Shown piece after piece: positions 1-12,486 of a DNA stretch of 64,000 nucleotides (within the stretch, counting starts at the first letter, position 1; each line of letters opens with the position of its first letter). The stretch is from Lycium barbarum (taxonomy: Eukaryota; Streptophyta; Magnoliopsida; Solanales; Solanaceae). Below the pieces are notes generated by a model that worked only from the letters and a program-made list of their open reading frames with translations, was not told the DNA's origin and did not search any database. The DNA is taken from assembly GCF_019175385.1 (NCBI RefSeq), contig NC_083346.1, forward strand, positions 84,272,543-84,336,542, given 5' to 3'. A program made the position numbers and the translations under genes.

Positions 1-1335
1 ACAATATCTCAACCTATATTAAGACGTCAAGACTATGGTTAAGGTATGAAAAGGCATAAAACGTATTTCAATGTTAGTAGTTTATTTCTAGACAATTGGG
101 CAGCACCTCCCCTATATCGCTCAATTTCCTCACATGTAAGCCAACCATACAACAATCAACACAGCAACAACCAAAGCACGTCGAAGTTATCTCATTAAGA
201 ACTAGTCGAAATAAGATCCGAGGATATTCCAAAACAGCCCACATTACCTAATAATGCCCGATACACCTCAATATCTAAAATATGCACCCAACAAGCCACA
301 TACGTTTCGCATACAATATTTTATACGTTTCTTTCCCATCAATTAGTGATTCACATTAGCAACAACACAACCACGGCCTCAACTTCCATATGTAAGAAAA
401 TTATCTTAACCTTAATAAATCCTAAAGCAGCCCATCAATTATAACAACACAATACGAGCCTTAACTACACTTAGTCTTACAAGTTCACAAGAACAACAAC
501 ACATATACCTACTTATAACTATATTTCCATTCCTTTCTACACAACCAAATCATTCTCGAATACAATACAATTATAACCTTAAGTATCAAATTTTTTCACT
601 TTCATCACACGATCAATAACAACCATAATGACCACAACATCAAAATCAATTTATCATTTTTAAGTTAGAGCATCCCCCCTCACGGCCCAAACAGCAACTT
701 AGCATCAACACACACAATTCTTTACATCCAATTTCACATTTACCAATTTATACAAAGTCCAAACCACCTCTAAAACATGTTAGTAAGAATTAAATATTAC
801 CTTAACAAGCTTTGCTCCTTAATGTTGCTAATCACTTGGATGTTTCCAACACCTTAGGAACTTAATTAATATTTTTTCCTCAATCTCAAGCTTCGGCTAG
901 GAAGCAGCCATGGCCGAACCCTCTCCCTCTCTCTTTCTAACTTAATTTGTTGTTGAAGATGACAATGAGCTAAGTGGATAATCTTAGTCATTAACATGCC
1001 ATTTATATGAATTCTAATAACCCTACACGTGCCAACCTTAATGAATCATCATTTCCTTATATATATTTTTTTTAAATTGAAGAATTCGGTGGGGCCCACT
1101 TACTATACTAATTAGGCTAATTAATCCTTAATCCCCACTTAATAATCTAATTATGGTTAATTAATCCCTAATATCCGCTAATATTTCTATACTAATTGGA
1201 ATTTACAAGCAAGTCGTGCCATATTAAAAATCGGGATTAAAAGTCCTCGTCTCATATCCCAAAAATAATCTCATCCTTAAACTTATGTCGATTGGCTTAC
1301 GAATAATCCAACGTACAAAAATACAGGATATAACA
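1..1335 (-). mobile_element. LTR of a Ty3/gypsy element, cut by the window start
   Basis: Read on the minus strand this LTR begins TGTTATATCCTGTATTTTTG at 1335. That is the same start type as the LTR at 59497 (TGTTATATCCCGTATTTTG) and resembles the one at 4921. It holds the family's 'ggcagcacctcccctat' block and a 'ggccgaaccctctccctct' pyrimidine block, which also occur in the LTRs of the intact element. Its far end lies outside the window. It sits inside the non-coding interior of a plus-strand element: the sequence from 1336 on matches the region starting near 33240, where no such LTR interrupts. No protein is encoded. Confidence 0.7.
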
Positions 1336-2700
1336 TAGAGTATATGAAGTAATAAGTTGAAAAGAAAAGATAATCATGAGTTGTGAGTTTACCGTACGAC
1401 GATAAAATGATAGAGTAAAGCTATCACCAACGACAAACGCAATATGATTATGATTGGTTATGAAATCAATATTGAGTGCAACACAAGAGTAAAAGAGTAT
1501 GAGGCATAAGGGATATTAGTTGCACATGAGACTTAGGTCCTGGAGAACAAAGATGACGTTACAAGTGAACCTTGAGCACCGAAGAAGAGAGCAAGTGACA
1601 TTATATGGATGGTGTGGATAACTAGACCTACTAATATTGTGAACATCCCTATGAAACAAAAAGTTGTTAATTGGAGCGGATTTACACATTGACTTATAAC
1701 TACCAAATGAGATAAGTAAAATGCATTCTTGTTCAGATTGCTATGCCGGTTGTATTACTTGATTACAAAACAGCAAGATGAGTATGTTAATACCTCCCAC
1801 ATGAATTATCGTAGTTATAAATTATGGGAAACAGCATAAATGAGATGTAGTATAGTAAGGGATATATGAATTCAGGATTTGAAGGTGAGGCAATGGATTT
1901 GAGAATGGTACAAGTAAAACTCTTAAAGGGGGGAAGAAAGTAAAAAGTATACAAGTGTAGAGATTGAAACGATGGACCCTAAAATGTGACAGATATAGAC
2001 TCTAAAACAAAGAGTGAGAGTTACGTAGAAATGAGTCTAATAATGAGTAAATAAATGAAGAAGAATTGAGTAAGCATCTGAGACTGTACGGGAAATCATT
2101 CATGAAGATCTTGAACCACATGACATTGAGAGAAAATATCTCAAGGGGTATTGTAAAGGATGGTGATGTTATACCCGAATAAGAGGCAAAGGCACCAAAG
2201 GTAAAGTCGTAAGTAATGATAATGCGATTTATAAGCGACAATTAAGAAAGGGACCTAAGGTTTTATATAGTAGAACCTAAGATATGATAAGCAAGGAAAA
2301 AAAAGGAGAGGAAGAGAGCATGACGAGATAAGTTACTACAGATAGACAAAAGAGTTTAGGTATATGTAATCACCGAGCCTAGCCATGGTCGTGTATGCGA
2401 AACACCGAACCTTCGTGGTCGGGCATGCTATGTAAATGATATGTATACGATTATGAATACGGATACAGATATGGATACATGTATATGTATAGATGTGTAT
2501 GTACATGAATCACGCAAGAACGATTATGTAATTTGCAAGTATTTATGTGTCGCCAATGAAACCAAGTGGGTACTTAAAAAGAGGTGTAAGAGGTAAGAAA
2601 AAATAGTGTGGTCATGATACTCCGGGTCAGTTGAAGGAAAGTATATGGTGAAATTTTCGTAGAATCCCAGATAGCTTAACATTCGAGGACGAATGTTTCC
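1336..2700 (+). mobile_element. Non-coding internal region of non-autonomous element G
   Basis: This AT-rich stretch has no convincing ORF. It aligns by eye with 33240-34610, for example the shared blocks 'ttaccgtacgacgataaa', 'ctgtacgggaaatcattcat' and 'acattcgaggacgaatgtt'. The second region lies in the same place relative to a polypurine tract and 3' LTR. Two separate insertions therefore carry the same non-coding interior, so this is a true element interior and not flanking DNA. It ends at a polypurine tract and the LTR start at 2714. Confidence 0.75.
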
Positions 2701-2713
2701 AAGGGGGGAAGAA
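2701..2713 (+). other. Polypurine tract of element G
   Basis: The sequence AAGGGGGGAAGAA directly abuts the LTR start TGTTACACC. This is the expected plus-strand priming site for reverse transcription. Identical or near-identical tracts occur at 34611 (+), 14731 (-) and 19608 (-). Confidence 0.85.
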
Positions 2714-4532
2714 TGTTACACCTTGGAAAAAATTTTCGTTCATGCACCGTGAATAGACTGATGAAGGGCATGATGCATATGATGTTTTGATGAGTAAGAA
2801 ATAACATTTGATGATTCTAAATGAGATTTCAAAGACATGTGAGGTAGGAGACGAAAGTTGTTAAGAAAGGCAAGGCATATGTTGTGTTTTGGAAAGACTT
2901 ACGAGTATCGAATTAATGATGGCTCAATGATGTGTTGGAGAAGAGTTATAATGTTCCTTAGATTGTTAATGAAGTATTTAAAAAGTTTTAAGAAGGTTGT
3001 ATAAGGATTAGAGATCAAACGAAACGACGAGGACAACTTCGGAAAAAGCTGTGAGTTACACGACCACTTACACGGACCGTGGAATTTTATACGGACCGTA
3101 TAAGGGTCCGTATAACCCAACAGAAAGAATGTTCTCCATGGAAATGAACCACAGACACTTATACGGACCGTACATGGTTATACGGACCGTATAAGTGGTC
3201 CGTATAATGCCCGACAGACTGATTAATTTGCAAGTATAAATACATGTTCCCGTTTTTATTTTCTCATTCTTTCCACTTCTTCATCTCTCTCAAGAGTTAT
3301 AGAGGATTCTAAATATGTCATCAACACAAATTCAAGACAAATCAAAGGTTCATATCATAAATCCAAGAAAATCAAGTGCAAGAAACTCACTAGGGTTCAT
3401 CCAAGACATGAAATCTCTTTGGAAGTGGAACTAGGGTTTTTCTCAAGTGAAGTGTTTCCACTCAAAGCTCATTACTCCACTATAAAAGGTAAGTTTTATG
3501 ATCATTACATGTTGTTTAAAGTATTGAGGGGTTGAAAGACTTGGATTATGGAAGAAGATGGAAAATGGGTTACAAGATATGAGATCAGTGGTAATTGTGA
3601 GTAGTAGATTAATATGAATCATGATTCTTCATATATTGTGATTTTGATTATGCTATAAATTATATTAAGGATATGGTATAAGCATTATATGTGAGAAAAC
3701 GTACCAGTATACTATGACAATTATTATGGATGAATTGAAGTGGAATTGTGAAATGAGGGTAACGTAGATGAATGAAGATTGTTGGTTACGATATTGTGAA
3801 CGTTATTATAAATGTTTGGGAGTTGATATACAATATGGGGAGGGTTGTATAAACAAAGGAAATGCTGACCAATTTTCTCTAGCTTTAGTAAGCACGTTCA
3901 TATAATTGATTAGCTAATGTGAATGCGAATTTTCTTGAAGGTAGAAACATGAGCATTGAAGGAGCACAATCAAGCGATGGAAATTGTTAAACGAAAGAGG
4001 TATGTAAGGCTAGTCCTTTCTTTCTAAGGCATGAATCCTATGATAAGATATTCGCTCCTTCTTCATGATTTTCCTACGTATCGAAAACTATGAGTCTACG
4101 ATTATAAAGAGCTTCATACAAGATAAGGAAAAGAGATATGTTACGAGCATGACGATACCGATGATGAATATAAGTCTAGAAGTCCTAAATTTCATGATAC
4201 GATATTCCTACGAAGCTAATGATCCTTATATGATTCCTATAATATTATTTCCTCACCTCTCCATGACTTTCTTACCCTCCGGAAAACTAAAAGCCTATGT
4301 TCATGAATAGCCATATGGGATAAGATAAGAGGTATGTTACGAATGCGATAATGATGATGATGAGTCTAAGTCTAAAGATTCTAAGGCCTATAATATTATG
4401 GTTCTACAAGGCTAATGATCAGTATTATGATCCATTGATGTTGTTCATTGAATGCACTCACCTTATATGAAAATTCCTTCAAGGTGAGGCAGAATGCTTA
4501 TGAATGCTCCATAATGGAATCGGGGGTTCGAT
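2714..4532 (+). mobile_element. 3' LTR of element G, truncated by a later LTR
   Basis: The LTR starts TGTTACACCTTGG just after the polypurine tract. It matches the first roughly 1.8 kb of the LTRs starting at 28583 and 34624. It contains the palindrome array, a TATA-like GTATAAATAC at about 3234, a donor-like AAAAGGTAAG at 3485-3494 and the AGGTATGTAAGGC block near 3999. It stops at 'cgggggttcga', where a different LTR begins at 4533. The rest of the LTR was not found in the window. Confidence 0.8.
3071..3209 (+). promoter_or_regulatory. Palindrome array (TACGGACCGTA) in the LTR of G
   Basis: At least five full or half copies of the dyad TACGGACCGTA lie in two clusters separated by about 50 bp. 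The array starts about 350 bp into the LTR and is followed by a TATA-like GTATAAATAC near 3234. This placement suggests part of the U3 promoter or a promoter-proximal binding array. The function is inferred. Confidence 0.6.
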
Positions 4533-4920
4533 GTTACACCCCGTAATTCTGTACGTTGAGATTTGTGAGGTAGTAGCTACTCAATTGCAAACAACGGAGT
4601 TATTGTCCATACTTGTATCCCTTATTATATTATCGTTCATGTCTTACATACTCGGTACGTTACTCGTACTGACGTCCCTTCTTGTGGACGCTGCGTTCAT
4701 GCCCGCAGGATCAGGTAGCCAGTCGGACGATTCACAGCGGTAGGACCTCTGCTCAGCTGCAGTCAGTACACTCCATTGTTCCGGAGCTACACCCCTGTGG
4801 TATGCTATTCCGTTATGTACATATCTATGGGTACGACAGGGCCTTGTCCTGTCATTTCTACAGTTTGTATTCCATAGAGGTTTGTGGACAGTGATATGTA
4901 GTCGTGTTGTTATGCAGCCT
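4533..4920 (+). mobile_element. LTR H, left part
   Basis: The segment starts TGTTACACCCCGTAATTCTG and ends at 4920, where a solo LTR interrupts it. It carries the hairpin module with 'ggacgctgcgttcatgcccgc' and the 'ctccattgttccggagc' block. Both also occur in the LTR fragment split between 11911-12006 and 40764-41194, so H and that fragment are one family. H continues from 8317. It is much shorter before the hairpin than its relatives, so an internal deletion is likely. Confidence 0.65.
4652..4710 (+). other. Conserved tandem-hairpin module, LTR H
   Basis: Hairpin 1 pairs CGGTAC (4653-4658) with GTACTG (4666-4671), with one G-U pair. Hairpin 2 pairs CGTCC (4673-4677) with GGACG (4686-4690). 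An acceptor-like GCCCGCAGG follows. The same layout recurs in the other long LTRs of this window. Confidence 0.55.
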
Positions 4921-7900
4921 TGTTAGACCCCGTATTTTATACGTCGAGTTGTTCGCGAAGGAATCGATGTGAGATAGAAACCTCGGATTTTTAATTTCTA
5001 AACTAGAACTAATCGGTTATAAATTTCACTTAGTATAAAAAATTGTTATTGGAAATTAGGAATTACTTAATTGTGGTGTTAAGTAAAAATTTGTGACAAT
5101 AAGGAGCCAACAAGAGCAACAACGTCCAAGGTAAAAGGATGACTCAAAGTCATCTAAAATAAGGCAAATGGAAGACATATAAATGTGCAATTAAATGTTG
5201 ATTCATCCACTACATTTTCAATATATTGTGGACAACAAAATACACTTATAATCAAGTGTGAAATTCGGCCAAGGGCTGAAAAATTTGAGGAGGAAAAAGT
5301 TGAAGCCTACAATTGAATATTTGGGCATCCACTACTTTATGAAAGTATACATTATTTTAGGAGGACATAACATGGTGGAGGGATCACTTCACATTAAATA
5401 TTTCTCATCCATCTTGGCATGATTACAATAGACAAAGGGTGGTGTATGAATCATTCAAAACACATGAGATTGTCTTGTAAAAAAAAATTGAAAAGAAAGA
5501 AGAAGGGAGAGACAAAGGGGTTCGGCCAAGAGGCCTATGGCCGAAAGTTGTGAGAAAAATATTGAGTTTTGGTGTAAAGTTAATGGAGTGAACCAAATAA
5601 TAAATAAGGAAATCAGAAAATACATTCATTTCAACTACACAACACAAAGGAAGAAAAACCTAAATCTAGAGAGAGAAGCATTCGGCCACCTTGGCTGATT
5701 TTTGAGCTCTGTGAGTCTTGATCCAAAAATTATTTTCCAATGTGTTTCAACCCTTTAGAAGGTCTCTAAAACGTGAAGATATTCTTTGGAGCAACAAGAA
5801 CCATTTTCATCTCAAGTCACCAACTCTAGCCAAGTAGAGAAGTCAAGTTGTCAAGGTAAGATCTAACTTTCTTTTCCATGCATTAAGGGTGATGTAGATG
5901 AGTAGATATAAGTTGTATGTATGAAATAAGGTGTGATGATGTTGGAACATGATATTAACCATGAGGTTATATGTGTTGATGTTGAAGTATGGTTGTAACT
6001 TGAAGAACATGAATCGCATGCATAAAATCATGAATGTTGGTGTTGGAATGTTGTTGTGACCGAGGGGACTGTTTTGGTGGAATTAATGAAATAATTTTCT
6101 TTAATAAATATGGATGTTACTATCATAGATCTCATGGTAAAAAGAATGAAAAGAATTGGAAGGTTAAAGGTGAAGTTGTGTCAGTATGAAAATAAAGTGA
6201 ATCTATGATTTTATGTGAAGTGATGTTGAAGCATGTTGAAACCGTTTGTGGACTGTTTTGTGAGGAAGTTAGTGAACTGTTTTTACATGATATTTTGATT
6301 GTTATTATCATGAATTTTATGATGGAATGAAGGTGTTTAATGGTTGGAGTTGAAACTAAAGTCGTTTGAGAATTGTTGTAAGGATTATAGAAATGACGAT
6401 ATAGCGTAGTTGCGTATGAATTGATGTAGTATTTGTCGTGTGGATAGCTGGTCATAAATTACTGAAATTATATGAAAAGAAGACATGAAATGATGTGTAA
6501 AAATCGTATGTGGTTGGCTTAGTATGTTCGTAAACGTTTGCAAGAATTCCGAACATTGTTATGTTGTCGGTTAGGGACTGTTTTGGATGTGTTGTTGGTT
6601 AGGGACTGTTTTGGACTTGTGTTTTCATTAAGTTGGAAAGAATAATTATAAGTTAAGAGTATACATCATATTGTATGTTGTATGGGCTGTTATAAGTTGT
6701 TACATGCAAACGTTAAGGCTACAAACTATTAGAAGTAACTTGAGAATGTAGTAGTCGTATGTGAATCGTTATTGCATGTTGTGAATGTGGGCTGTTTGGA
6801 ATATTGTGTGGGCTGTCCGGATTGATATTGAACATATAATTATTGATGTTGGGCTGGTTGTATGTACTTGGTTTGGATACAAGATCAAACGTCGCCTAAA
6901 CATCTAGAAAGGAGTTACTAACCTTAGAATACGTTTTGAATCTCCCCGTAACTTAAACATAGTTGTTGGCATCTTAATATAGGTTGAAGTATTATTGGGC
7001 AGCGTATACATATTGTGTAACGAATAAGCGCTAAAGGTATGTGAATCTAACCCTTCTTTCTTTTTGGCATGATCGTTGGGAAATGAACAATACGATATAT
7101 ATACGATTCCAAAGGTAACTCCAATTCCTAGAGCCACTAGGATGGCTATTGATTTTTGATTCCCATAACTTATGTTTTGATTCATCTATATTAATGTGTA
7201 CACATTATTTCAAAGATCATTTTGATATAATCCACAGGGACATCCGAAAGGTATATGAGATGACTATTATTTGAAATTGCGAACGATGGTTCGTGTTGAC
7301 TATTCTATTGAGTCTTTAAAAATGTTTTGAATTGCATATAGTTTCTCACTACTCTGCTCGTGCATATCTCAATATATCTTTCACCGAGTCCCGGGCCGGG
7401 TATGTTATCGTGCACACTTTCACTGTATTGTTCGCCGAGTCCCTCATTAAAGGGTCGGGTACAATATATATATATATATATATGTATATTCTGAATTTAT
7501 GCTGTGTTATGAAGTTATTCTGTGATATGAAGTTATGCTGTGTTACGGAGATATGCTGTGTTACGGAGATATATATTATATTCTGAAGTTATGCTGTGTT
7601 ATGGCGCCAGAGACGGGGTGGCGACCATGTTCACCGAGTCCCATAATGGGGACGGATATGATATAAGATATTGACATGCATGATTTATGTTTCAAAAGCA
7701 AGTACTTGGTATTCTGGTTATTGTACTCATTTTCTGTACTTCTTATTTCAATTATGATCCCGTTTTCTGTATTTCATGCTTTACATGCTCGGTACATATT
7801 CCGTACTGACCCCCTTTCTTCGGGGGGCTGCGTTTCATGCCCGCAGGTGCAGACATTCGCTTTGGTGATCCGACAGCTTAAGATTTCCCCTATACTATTT

Positions 7901-8311
7901 GGAGAACTCCATTGTTCCGGAGTCCAGAATTTGGTACAAATCCTTCTCGGATATATATTTATATGCCTATGTGGACTAAGGGTACGACGGAGCCCTGTCC
8001 CGTCATATGTTACGTTACTGTTGATACTCTTAGAGGTCTGTGGACATATGTGTGGGTTGTGTATGAGTTCTATTCAGCTATGTCTATATGATGTTCTGTG
8101 ATATGATATTCGTCCATATGATGGCAGCCTTGCCGGCTTGCATATGATATTGTTATATGATGGCAGCCTTGTCGGCTTGCGTATTATTTCATGATGAGAT
8201 CGTTATAAGACCCATATTGAGTTTGATGTGAAATGAACATATAGTTAAAGAGTATGTATACGGGTGTCCATGTCGGGCACCAGTCATGGCCTACGGGGTT
8301 GGGTCGTGACA
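4921..8311 (+). mobile_element. Complete solo LTR, target duplication AGCCT
   Basis: The LTR starts TGTTAGACCCCG and ends GGGTCGTGACA, with perfect TG...CA termini and a length of 3391 bp. AGCCT occurs on both sides (4916-4920 and 8312-8316), as expected of an integrase-made 5-bp duplication. No internal region, PBS or polypurine tract is attached, so this is a solo LTR left by LTR-LTR recombination. It belongs to the same broad family as the LTRs of the intact element, sharing the 'ccccctttcttcggggg' hairpin and 'ctgcgttt...gcccgcaggtgcaga'. It has a donor-like TCAAGGTAAG at 5851-5860. ORFs inside it, such as the 141-codon one at 7676-8101, look accidental. Confidence 0.92.
7790..7848 (+). 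other. Conserved tandem-hairpin module, CCCCC:GGGGG form
   Basis: Hairpin 1 pairs CGGTAC (7790-7795) with GTACTG (7803-7808). Hairpin 2 pairs CCCCC (7810-7814) with GGGGG (7822-7826). GCCCGCAGG follows. Both sides of the second stem differ from the CGTCC:GGACG form in the TGTTACACC-type LTRs, yet pairing is kept. Confidence 0.6.
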
Positions 8312-8316
8312 AGCCT

Positions 8317-8519
8317 CGTCGGCACTTATTTTGTTGTACAGTATATATGAAGTGGCCAATCGGCTTGCGCTGTTACTCTGAGTATTTGTATTTATATGTA
8401 TGTGTTGGCCATGGATTCCCGATACGGTGCCTCTTATGTTGCTTCCATACACCACAACATTGGTTGTCGGGATACACATACCCGCTGATATAGCCATGTA
8501 TGGGACATCGTATGCGTAC

Positions 8520-8554
<35 letters not shown>

Positions 8555-8690
8555 CTACCATCTCGCTTTCAAAATATTTCCAAATGCTATTCAAACTCAT
8601 CCTAAAAACACATTAAATTGCCACTAACTTTCTTAAAAATAAGTAAAACGTCTCGTAAAAAGGCCTTAGATGTGTCATAATTTCCCAGCA
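8317..8690 (+). mobile_element. LTR H, right part, and unassigned AT-rich flank
   Basis: The sequence from 8317 continues LTR H after the solo LTR. The continuity rests on the AGCCT duplication and the 'gtggccaatcggcttgcg' style of LTR text. A TA microsatellite lies at 8519-8550. From 8551 to 8690 I see only AT-rich sequence with no recognisable feature before the pol relic begins. The true end of H (a GTGACA terminus) was not found, so its boundary is unknown. Confidence 0.4.
8519..8550. repeat. (TA)n microsatellite
   Basis: About 16 uninterrupted TA units follow 'gtacg'. Overlapping ORFs reading as repeated Tyr-Ile are artefacts of this tract. Confidence 0.95.
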
Positions 8691-11370
8691 CATCATCGTG
8701 CTGCATCAATACATAGCCTAGTCCAATACGTGAAGCATCACAATAAATAACGTAGCCCTCCGATCTTCTAGAAGTGTTAGAACCGGGGCCGAAGTCAATC
8801 TATTCTTTAGCTCCTGAAAACTGCGCTCACAAGTATCCTTCCATTGAAACTTAGCTGCTTTCTGAGTCAGCTTCGTTAGTGGTACTGAAAAAGAAGAAAA
8901 TCCTTCTACGAATCTTCTGTAATAACCTGCCAAATGCAGAAAACTATGAACTTCAGTATGTGTTGTAGGCCTTGGCCAAGTCTTTATAGCTTCAATCTTC
9001 TGGGTATCCACCCGAATACCATCAGCTGAAATAATGTGCCCCAGAAAAGTCACAGAATTCAACCAGAGCTCACATTTAAAAAATTTTGGCATATAACTTC
9101 CGAGCCTGAAGAATTATAAGGACAACACGTAATGATCTGCATGCTCTGTCTCGATTCGAGAATATACCAGGATGTCATCGATAAACACAACCACAAACGA
9201 ATCTAGGAAAGGCTTCAATACACTATTCATCAAATCCATGAACACCGCCGGTGCATTACTCAACCCGAATGACATTACTATATCTAGTTCTGAAGGTTGT
9301 CTTCGGAATGTCGTTCTCTCTAACTCTCACCTGGTGATACCCGGATCTTAAATCTATCTTTGAGAACCATTTGGCACCTTGCAACTGATCAAATAAATCA
9401 TCAATTCTTGGGAGTGGATATTTGTTCTTTATTGTCACCTTATTTAGCTGTATGTAATCAATACACATTCGCAAGGAGCCATATTTCTTTCTTACAAACA
9501 ACAAAGAGCTCCCCACGGTGACGAGCTAGGCCTAATAAAGCCTTTCTCTAGCAAATCTTTCAGTTGCTCCTTCAATTCTACAGGAGCCATTCTATAAGGA
9601 TAAATAGATATTGGTTTAGTATCTGGTAACACGTTAATGGCGAAATCAATCTCCCGTTCTGGTGGAAGACCTGGAAGCTCGTTCGGGAACACATCAAGAA
9701 ACTCATTCACTACTGGGACCGACTGAAGAGTCGGCAACTTTGCTCCTGTATCTTGGACTCGGACTAAATGATAAATATAACCTTTAACAATCATCTTTCT
9801 TTCCTTGAGATAGGAAATAAACCTACCTCTCGGAGACGCTGTGTTACCCTTCCACTCTAGAACTGGTTCTCCCGAGAATTGGAAACGAATCATTTTCGTT
9901 CAACAATCAACATTGGCATAATAAGAGGCCAACCAATCCATACCCATAATAACATCAAAATCTACCATATTTAACTCAATTAAATCATCCATAGTATGAC
10001 AGTCGCAAACTACAACCACACAATTTCTATATACTCATCTAGCTATCATCGGGTCACCAACAGGTGTAGACACATCAAAAGGTTCAATCGACTCATGTTT
10101 CACCCAAAATCGACCGACAATATAAGGAGTAACATATGAAAATGCAGAACATGGATCAATCAATGCATATACATTGTGAAAGAATACTGATAATATACCT
10201 GTAACCACATCAGGGGAGGACTCAAGATCCTGTCATCCAGCGAGTGTATAGATACGGTGTTGAGGACCACTCGTACTGGACGCTCCTCCTCTACCTCTAC
10301 CACGGTCTGCTGGTATCTGTGAGACTTTCCCCGGAGGGTGTACAAATGATGAAGAACCAGCTGCTGATCCTATCGGCTAAACCATACCTCTACCACCTCT
10401 CGATGTACAGTCAAGTATAATATGGCCTGGCTGACCGTAGGCATAGCAAACATATGAATCTAATCGGCACTGTCCCCAATGTAACTTACCACACAGAGTA
10501 CCTCGTGGTAAAGGCGGCCTCATCTGGCCTAAATCACCCCTATACTAACAACCCGAAACTCTGGAACTCTGACCCTGTCCGGAATGAATAGGTCGATCAA
10601 ATCTTTGACCTGTAAATCATGGAGGTGCACTAGTCGCTGAATGGCCTGAGTGCCTAGAATATTGTTGCCACTGACCCCCTTTGAATTCACTAACAGAGCC
10701 GGAGGATCTGTCCCTCTTACTATAACCTCTATCATGCTCACTCTTCCGCTGATATTGCCGCTCCTCAAGATTCTGGGCATGGGCCTGAATACGAGAAATA
10801 TCCATACCTTCCTAAAGTGAGGCCGTCAAACAATCATCAACCAAATGTGGCCCCAAACCATCCACAAATCGGTGAACTCGATCTCCCACATCAGCAACCA
10901 GAGCTGGAGCATACCAAGCCAAAGAATTGAAACGAAGGCCATACTCTCGAGCACTCAGTTTCCCCTGTCTGAGGTTCAGGAACCTATCAGCTCTGGCCCA
11001 TCGAACCTCTAGTTGCAAGTAATGCAGAAGGAAAGCATCCACATACTCTTGCCGTACAGGTGGAGGCGCGTTAACCCCTCTAGAAGACATCTAGATAGCA
11101 TACCAATGAACAACAACATCCTTTAACCTATAATAGGCCAACTCTACTGACTTAACATCTGAAGCATACATCACCCACAATGTCCTCAACATCTCATCTA
11201 TGAAATTCTCCGGGTCCTCGTCTGGTTTTTGACCCAAAGAATTCTAGAGTATCTAAATTAATAAAATCACAGACTCTGGCACTGACAACTCTATCTCCAT
11301 GACCCGTACCTTACCGCTGTGCCTGAGCGGCTACTAACTCGGTCAGCATCTGAATAGCCTCTACTGAACA
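8691..11370 (-). pseudogene. gag-pol: Decayed Ty3/gypsy gag-pol relic
   Basis: Read on the minus strand, the broken pieces follow the order gag (11370 to about 10530), zinc-knuckle and protease region (about 10500-9900), reverse transcriptase (9893 to about 9100) and the start of RNase H (to about 8691). Recognisable pieces include ARADRFLNLRQGKLSAREYG in gag, PTLQSVPVV and [14 protein letters not shown] before [22 protein letters not shown] and [15 protein letters not shown] in RT, and [20 protein letters not shown] after it. All resemble the intact protein at 19744-24591. Frameshifts and stops break it repeatedly, for example between the RT piece at 9256-9516 and its neighbours. The coding sequence stops abruptly early in RNase H near 8691, so the rest of pol, the polypurine tract and the 3' LTR are lost. 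This is a chromovirus-type relic and cannot be functional. Confidence 0.85.
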
Positions 11371-11399
11371 CAGCTCGCACACACACCCTAGGACGAACT

Positions 11400-11411
11400 G
11401 CTCTGATACCA
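11400..11411 (-). other. tRNA-Met primer-binding site of the gag-pol relic
   Basis: On the minus strand this reads TGGTATCAGAGC, which is complementary to the 3' end of initiator tRNA-Met. It lies a few bases inside the LTR edge at 11416. Confidence 0.85.
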
Positions 11412-11415
11412 CTTT

Positions 11416-11906
11416 TGTCACGACCCAACTGGAGAGCCATGATGGGCGCCTGGAGCTAACCTACCAAGCACCTCTTAACATACTTTTCATAATCGCATCT
11501 AGGCGAGCCACATGGCTAAGTCATAATTACCACAAACTGAGGAGACACAAGTTCCATCGAACATATGCACGTCTATATAAACATCATCAACTATGCCCAT
11601 ATGTACAAGCCGACAAGGCTGCCAAAAATGATATACAAAAATATGAACCAGTAAGATTATGGAACATCTAACTATATACATCTGTCTACGAGGCTCTACA
11701 AGGAGTGCATAACATCATAAAGACGGGACAGGACCCGCCATTCCCAAGTATGTACACAAAACAATAGTACCAACTAAACTATAGCTCCGGATCGAATAAA
11801 GCACTTCTATGCAATCGCTAATGAAGCAACCTAGGGTTCTGTTCCGTCTCCCTATCTACTTGCGGGCATGAATGCAGCGTCCACAAACAAAAAGGACTTC
11901 AGTACG
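11416..11906 (-). mobile_element. 5' LTR fragment of the gag-pol relic
   Basis: On the minus strand the LTR ends ...GTCGTGACA at 11416, next to the PBS. About 490 bp remain, including the hairpin block near 11861-11905. It then meets an oppositely oriented LTR piece instead of continuing. Only the promoter-distal end of the LTR survives. Confidence 0.7.
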
Positions 11907-11946
11907 AATAATGTCCTTTCTTGTGGACGCTGCGTTCATGCCCGCA
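11861..11946. repeat. Inverted repeat where two LTRs meet head to head
   Basis: The left arm 11861-11886 (TGCGGGCATGAATGCAGCGT and six more bases) is the reverse complement of 11921-11946 with one mismatch. The spacer is 34 bp. The arms are the same LTR segment (hairpin module plus 'ttcatgcccgca') in opposite orientations. The junction thus joins a minus LTR fragment to a plus LTR fragment at the same internal point. Confidence 0.85.
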
Positions 11947-12006
11947 GGATCAGGTAGCCAGCCAGACGATTCAGACCAGTAGGATTTCCCCCTCAGCCGC
12001 GGTTAG
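11911..12006 (+). mobile_element. LTR J, left part, host of element O
   Basis: The plus-oriented LTR sequence 'ttgtggacgctgcgttcatg' through 'cagccgcggttag' matches 4679-4770. It is interrupted at 12006 by element O and resumes at 40764. The last five bases GTTAG form the left target duplication of O; the right copy is GTCAG. Confidence 0.75.
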
Positions 12007-12429
12007 TGTCACGACCCGACTAGGGCCATGACGGGTACCCGAGGCTAACCACCGAGAACCACTCATTCTATTACTTAACATACTCATTAGGCGTACATTC
12101 ATCAATATAATACTCAATCATAGGAAAACCATTTTTCATTTGGAAACATAATTACTTTTATATACATACGCCCTTCGGCTATCAAAATAATATACGTACA
12201 ATAATGACATCGTGAGACCATGCTACCCCACATACGTATCCACGAGCCTCTACTAGATTACTAGACATATGGACGAGCAAGACCCCGTCGTGCCCAAAAT
12301 ACATATACATATATATATACACAAAAGGATAAACCAAATAGCACCTCCAGAATAATGGAGTGCTTCTGTAAATCTGCTGATAACTCCAATAGGTCTGTAC
12401 CGTCTCCCTGTCTACCTGTGGGCATGAAC

Positions 12430-12486
12430 ACAGCGTCCAAAGATAACGGACATCAGTATGAACATTGTACTGAGTATGTAAGGCAT
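12430..12486 (-). other. Conserved tandem-hairpin module, 3' LTR of O
   Basis: On the minus strand CAGTAC(A)...(C)ATACTG and GTCC...GGAC pair in the standard order, followed by an acceptor-like CCCACAGG. The first stem has degraded slightly (CATACTG for CGTACTG). Confidence 0.5.

Noticed and set aside
7676..8101. 141-codon plus-strand ORF
   Set aside because: It lies wholly inside solo LTR 4921-8311 across the hairpin module, with no known domain; the related LTRs do not keep the frame.
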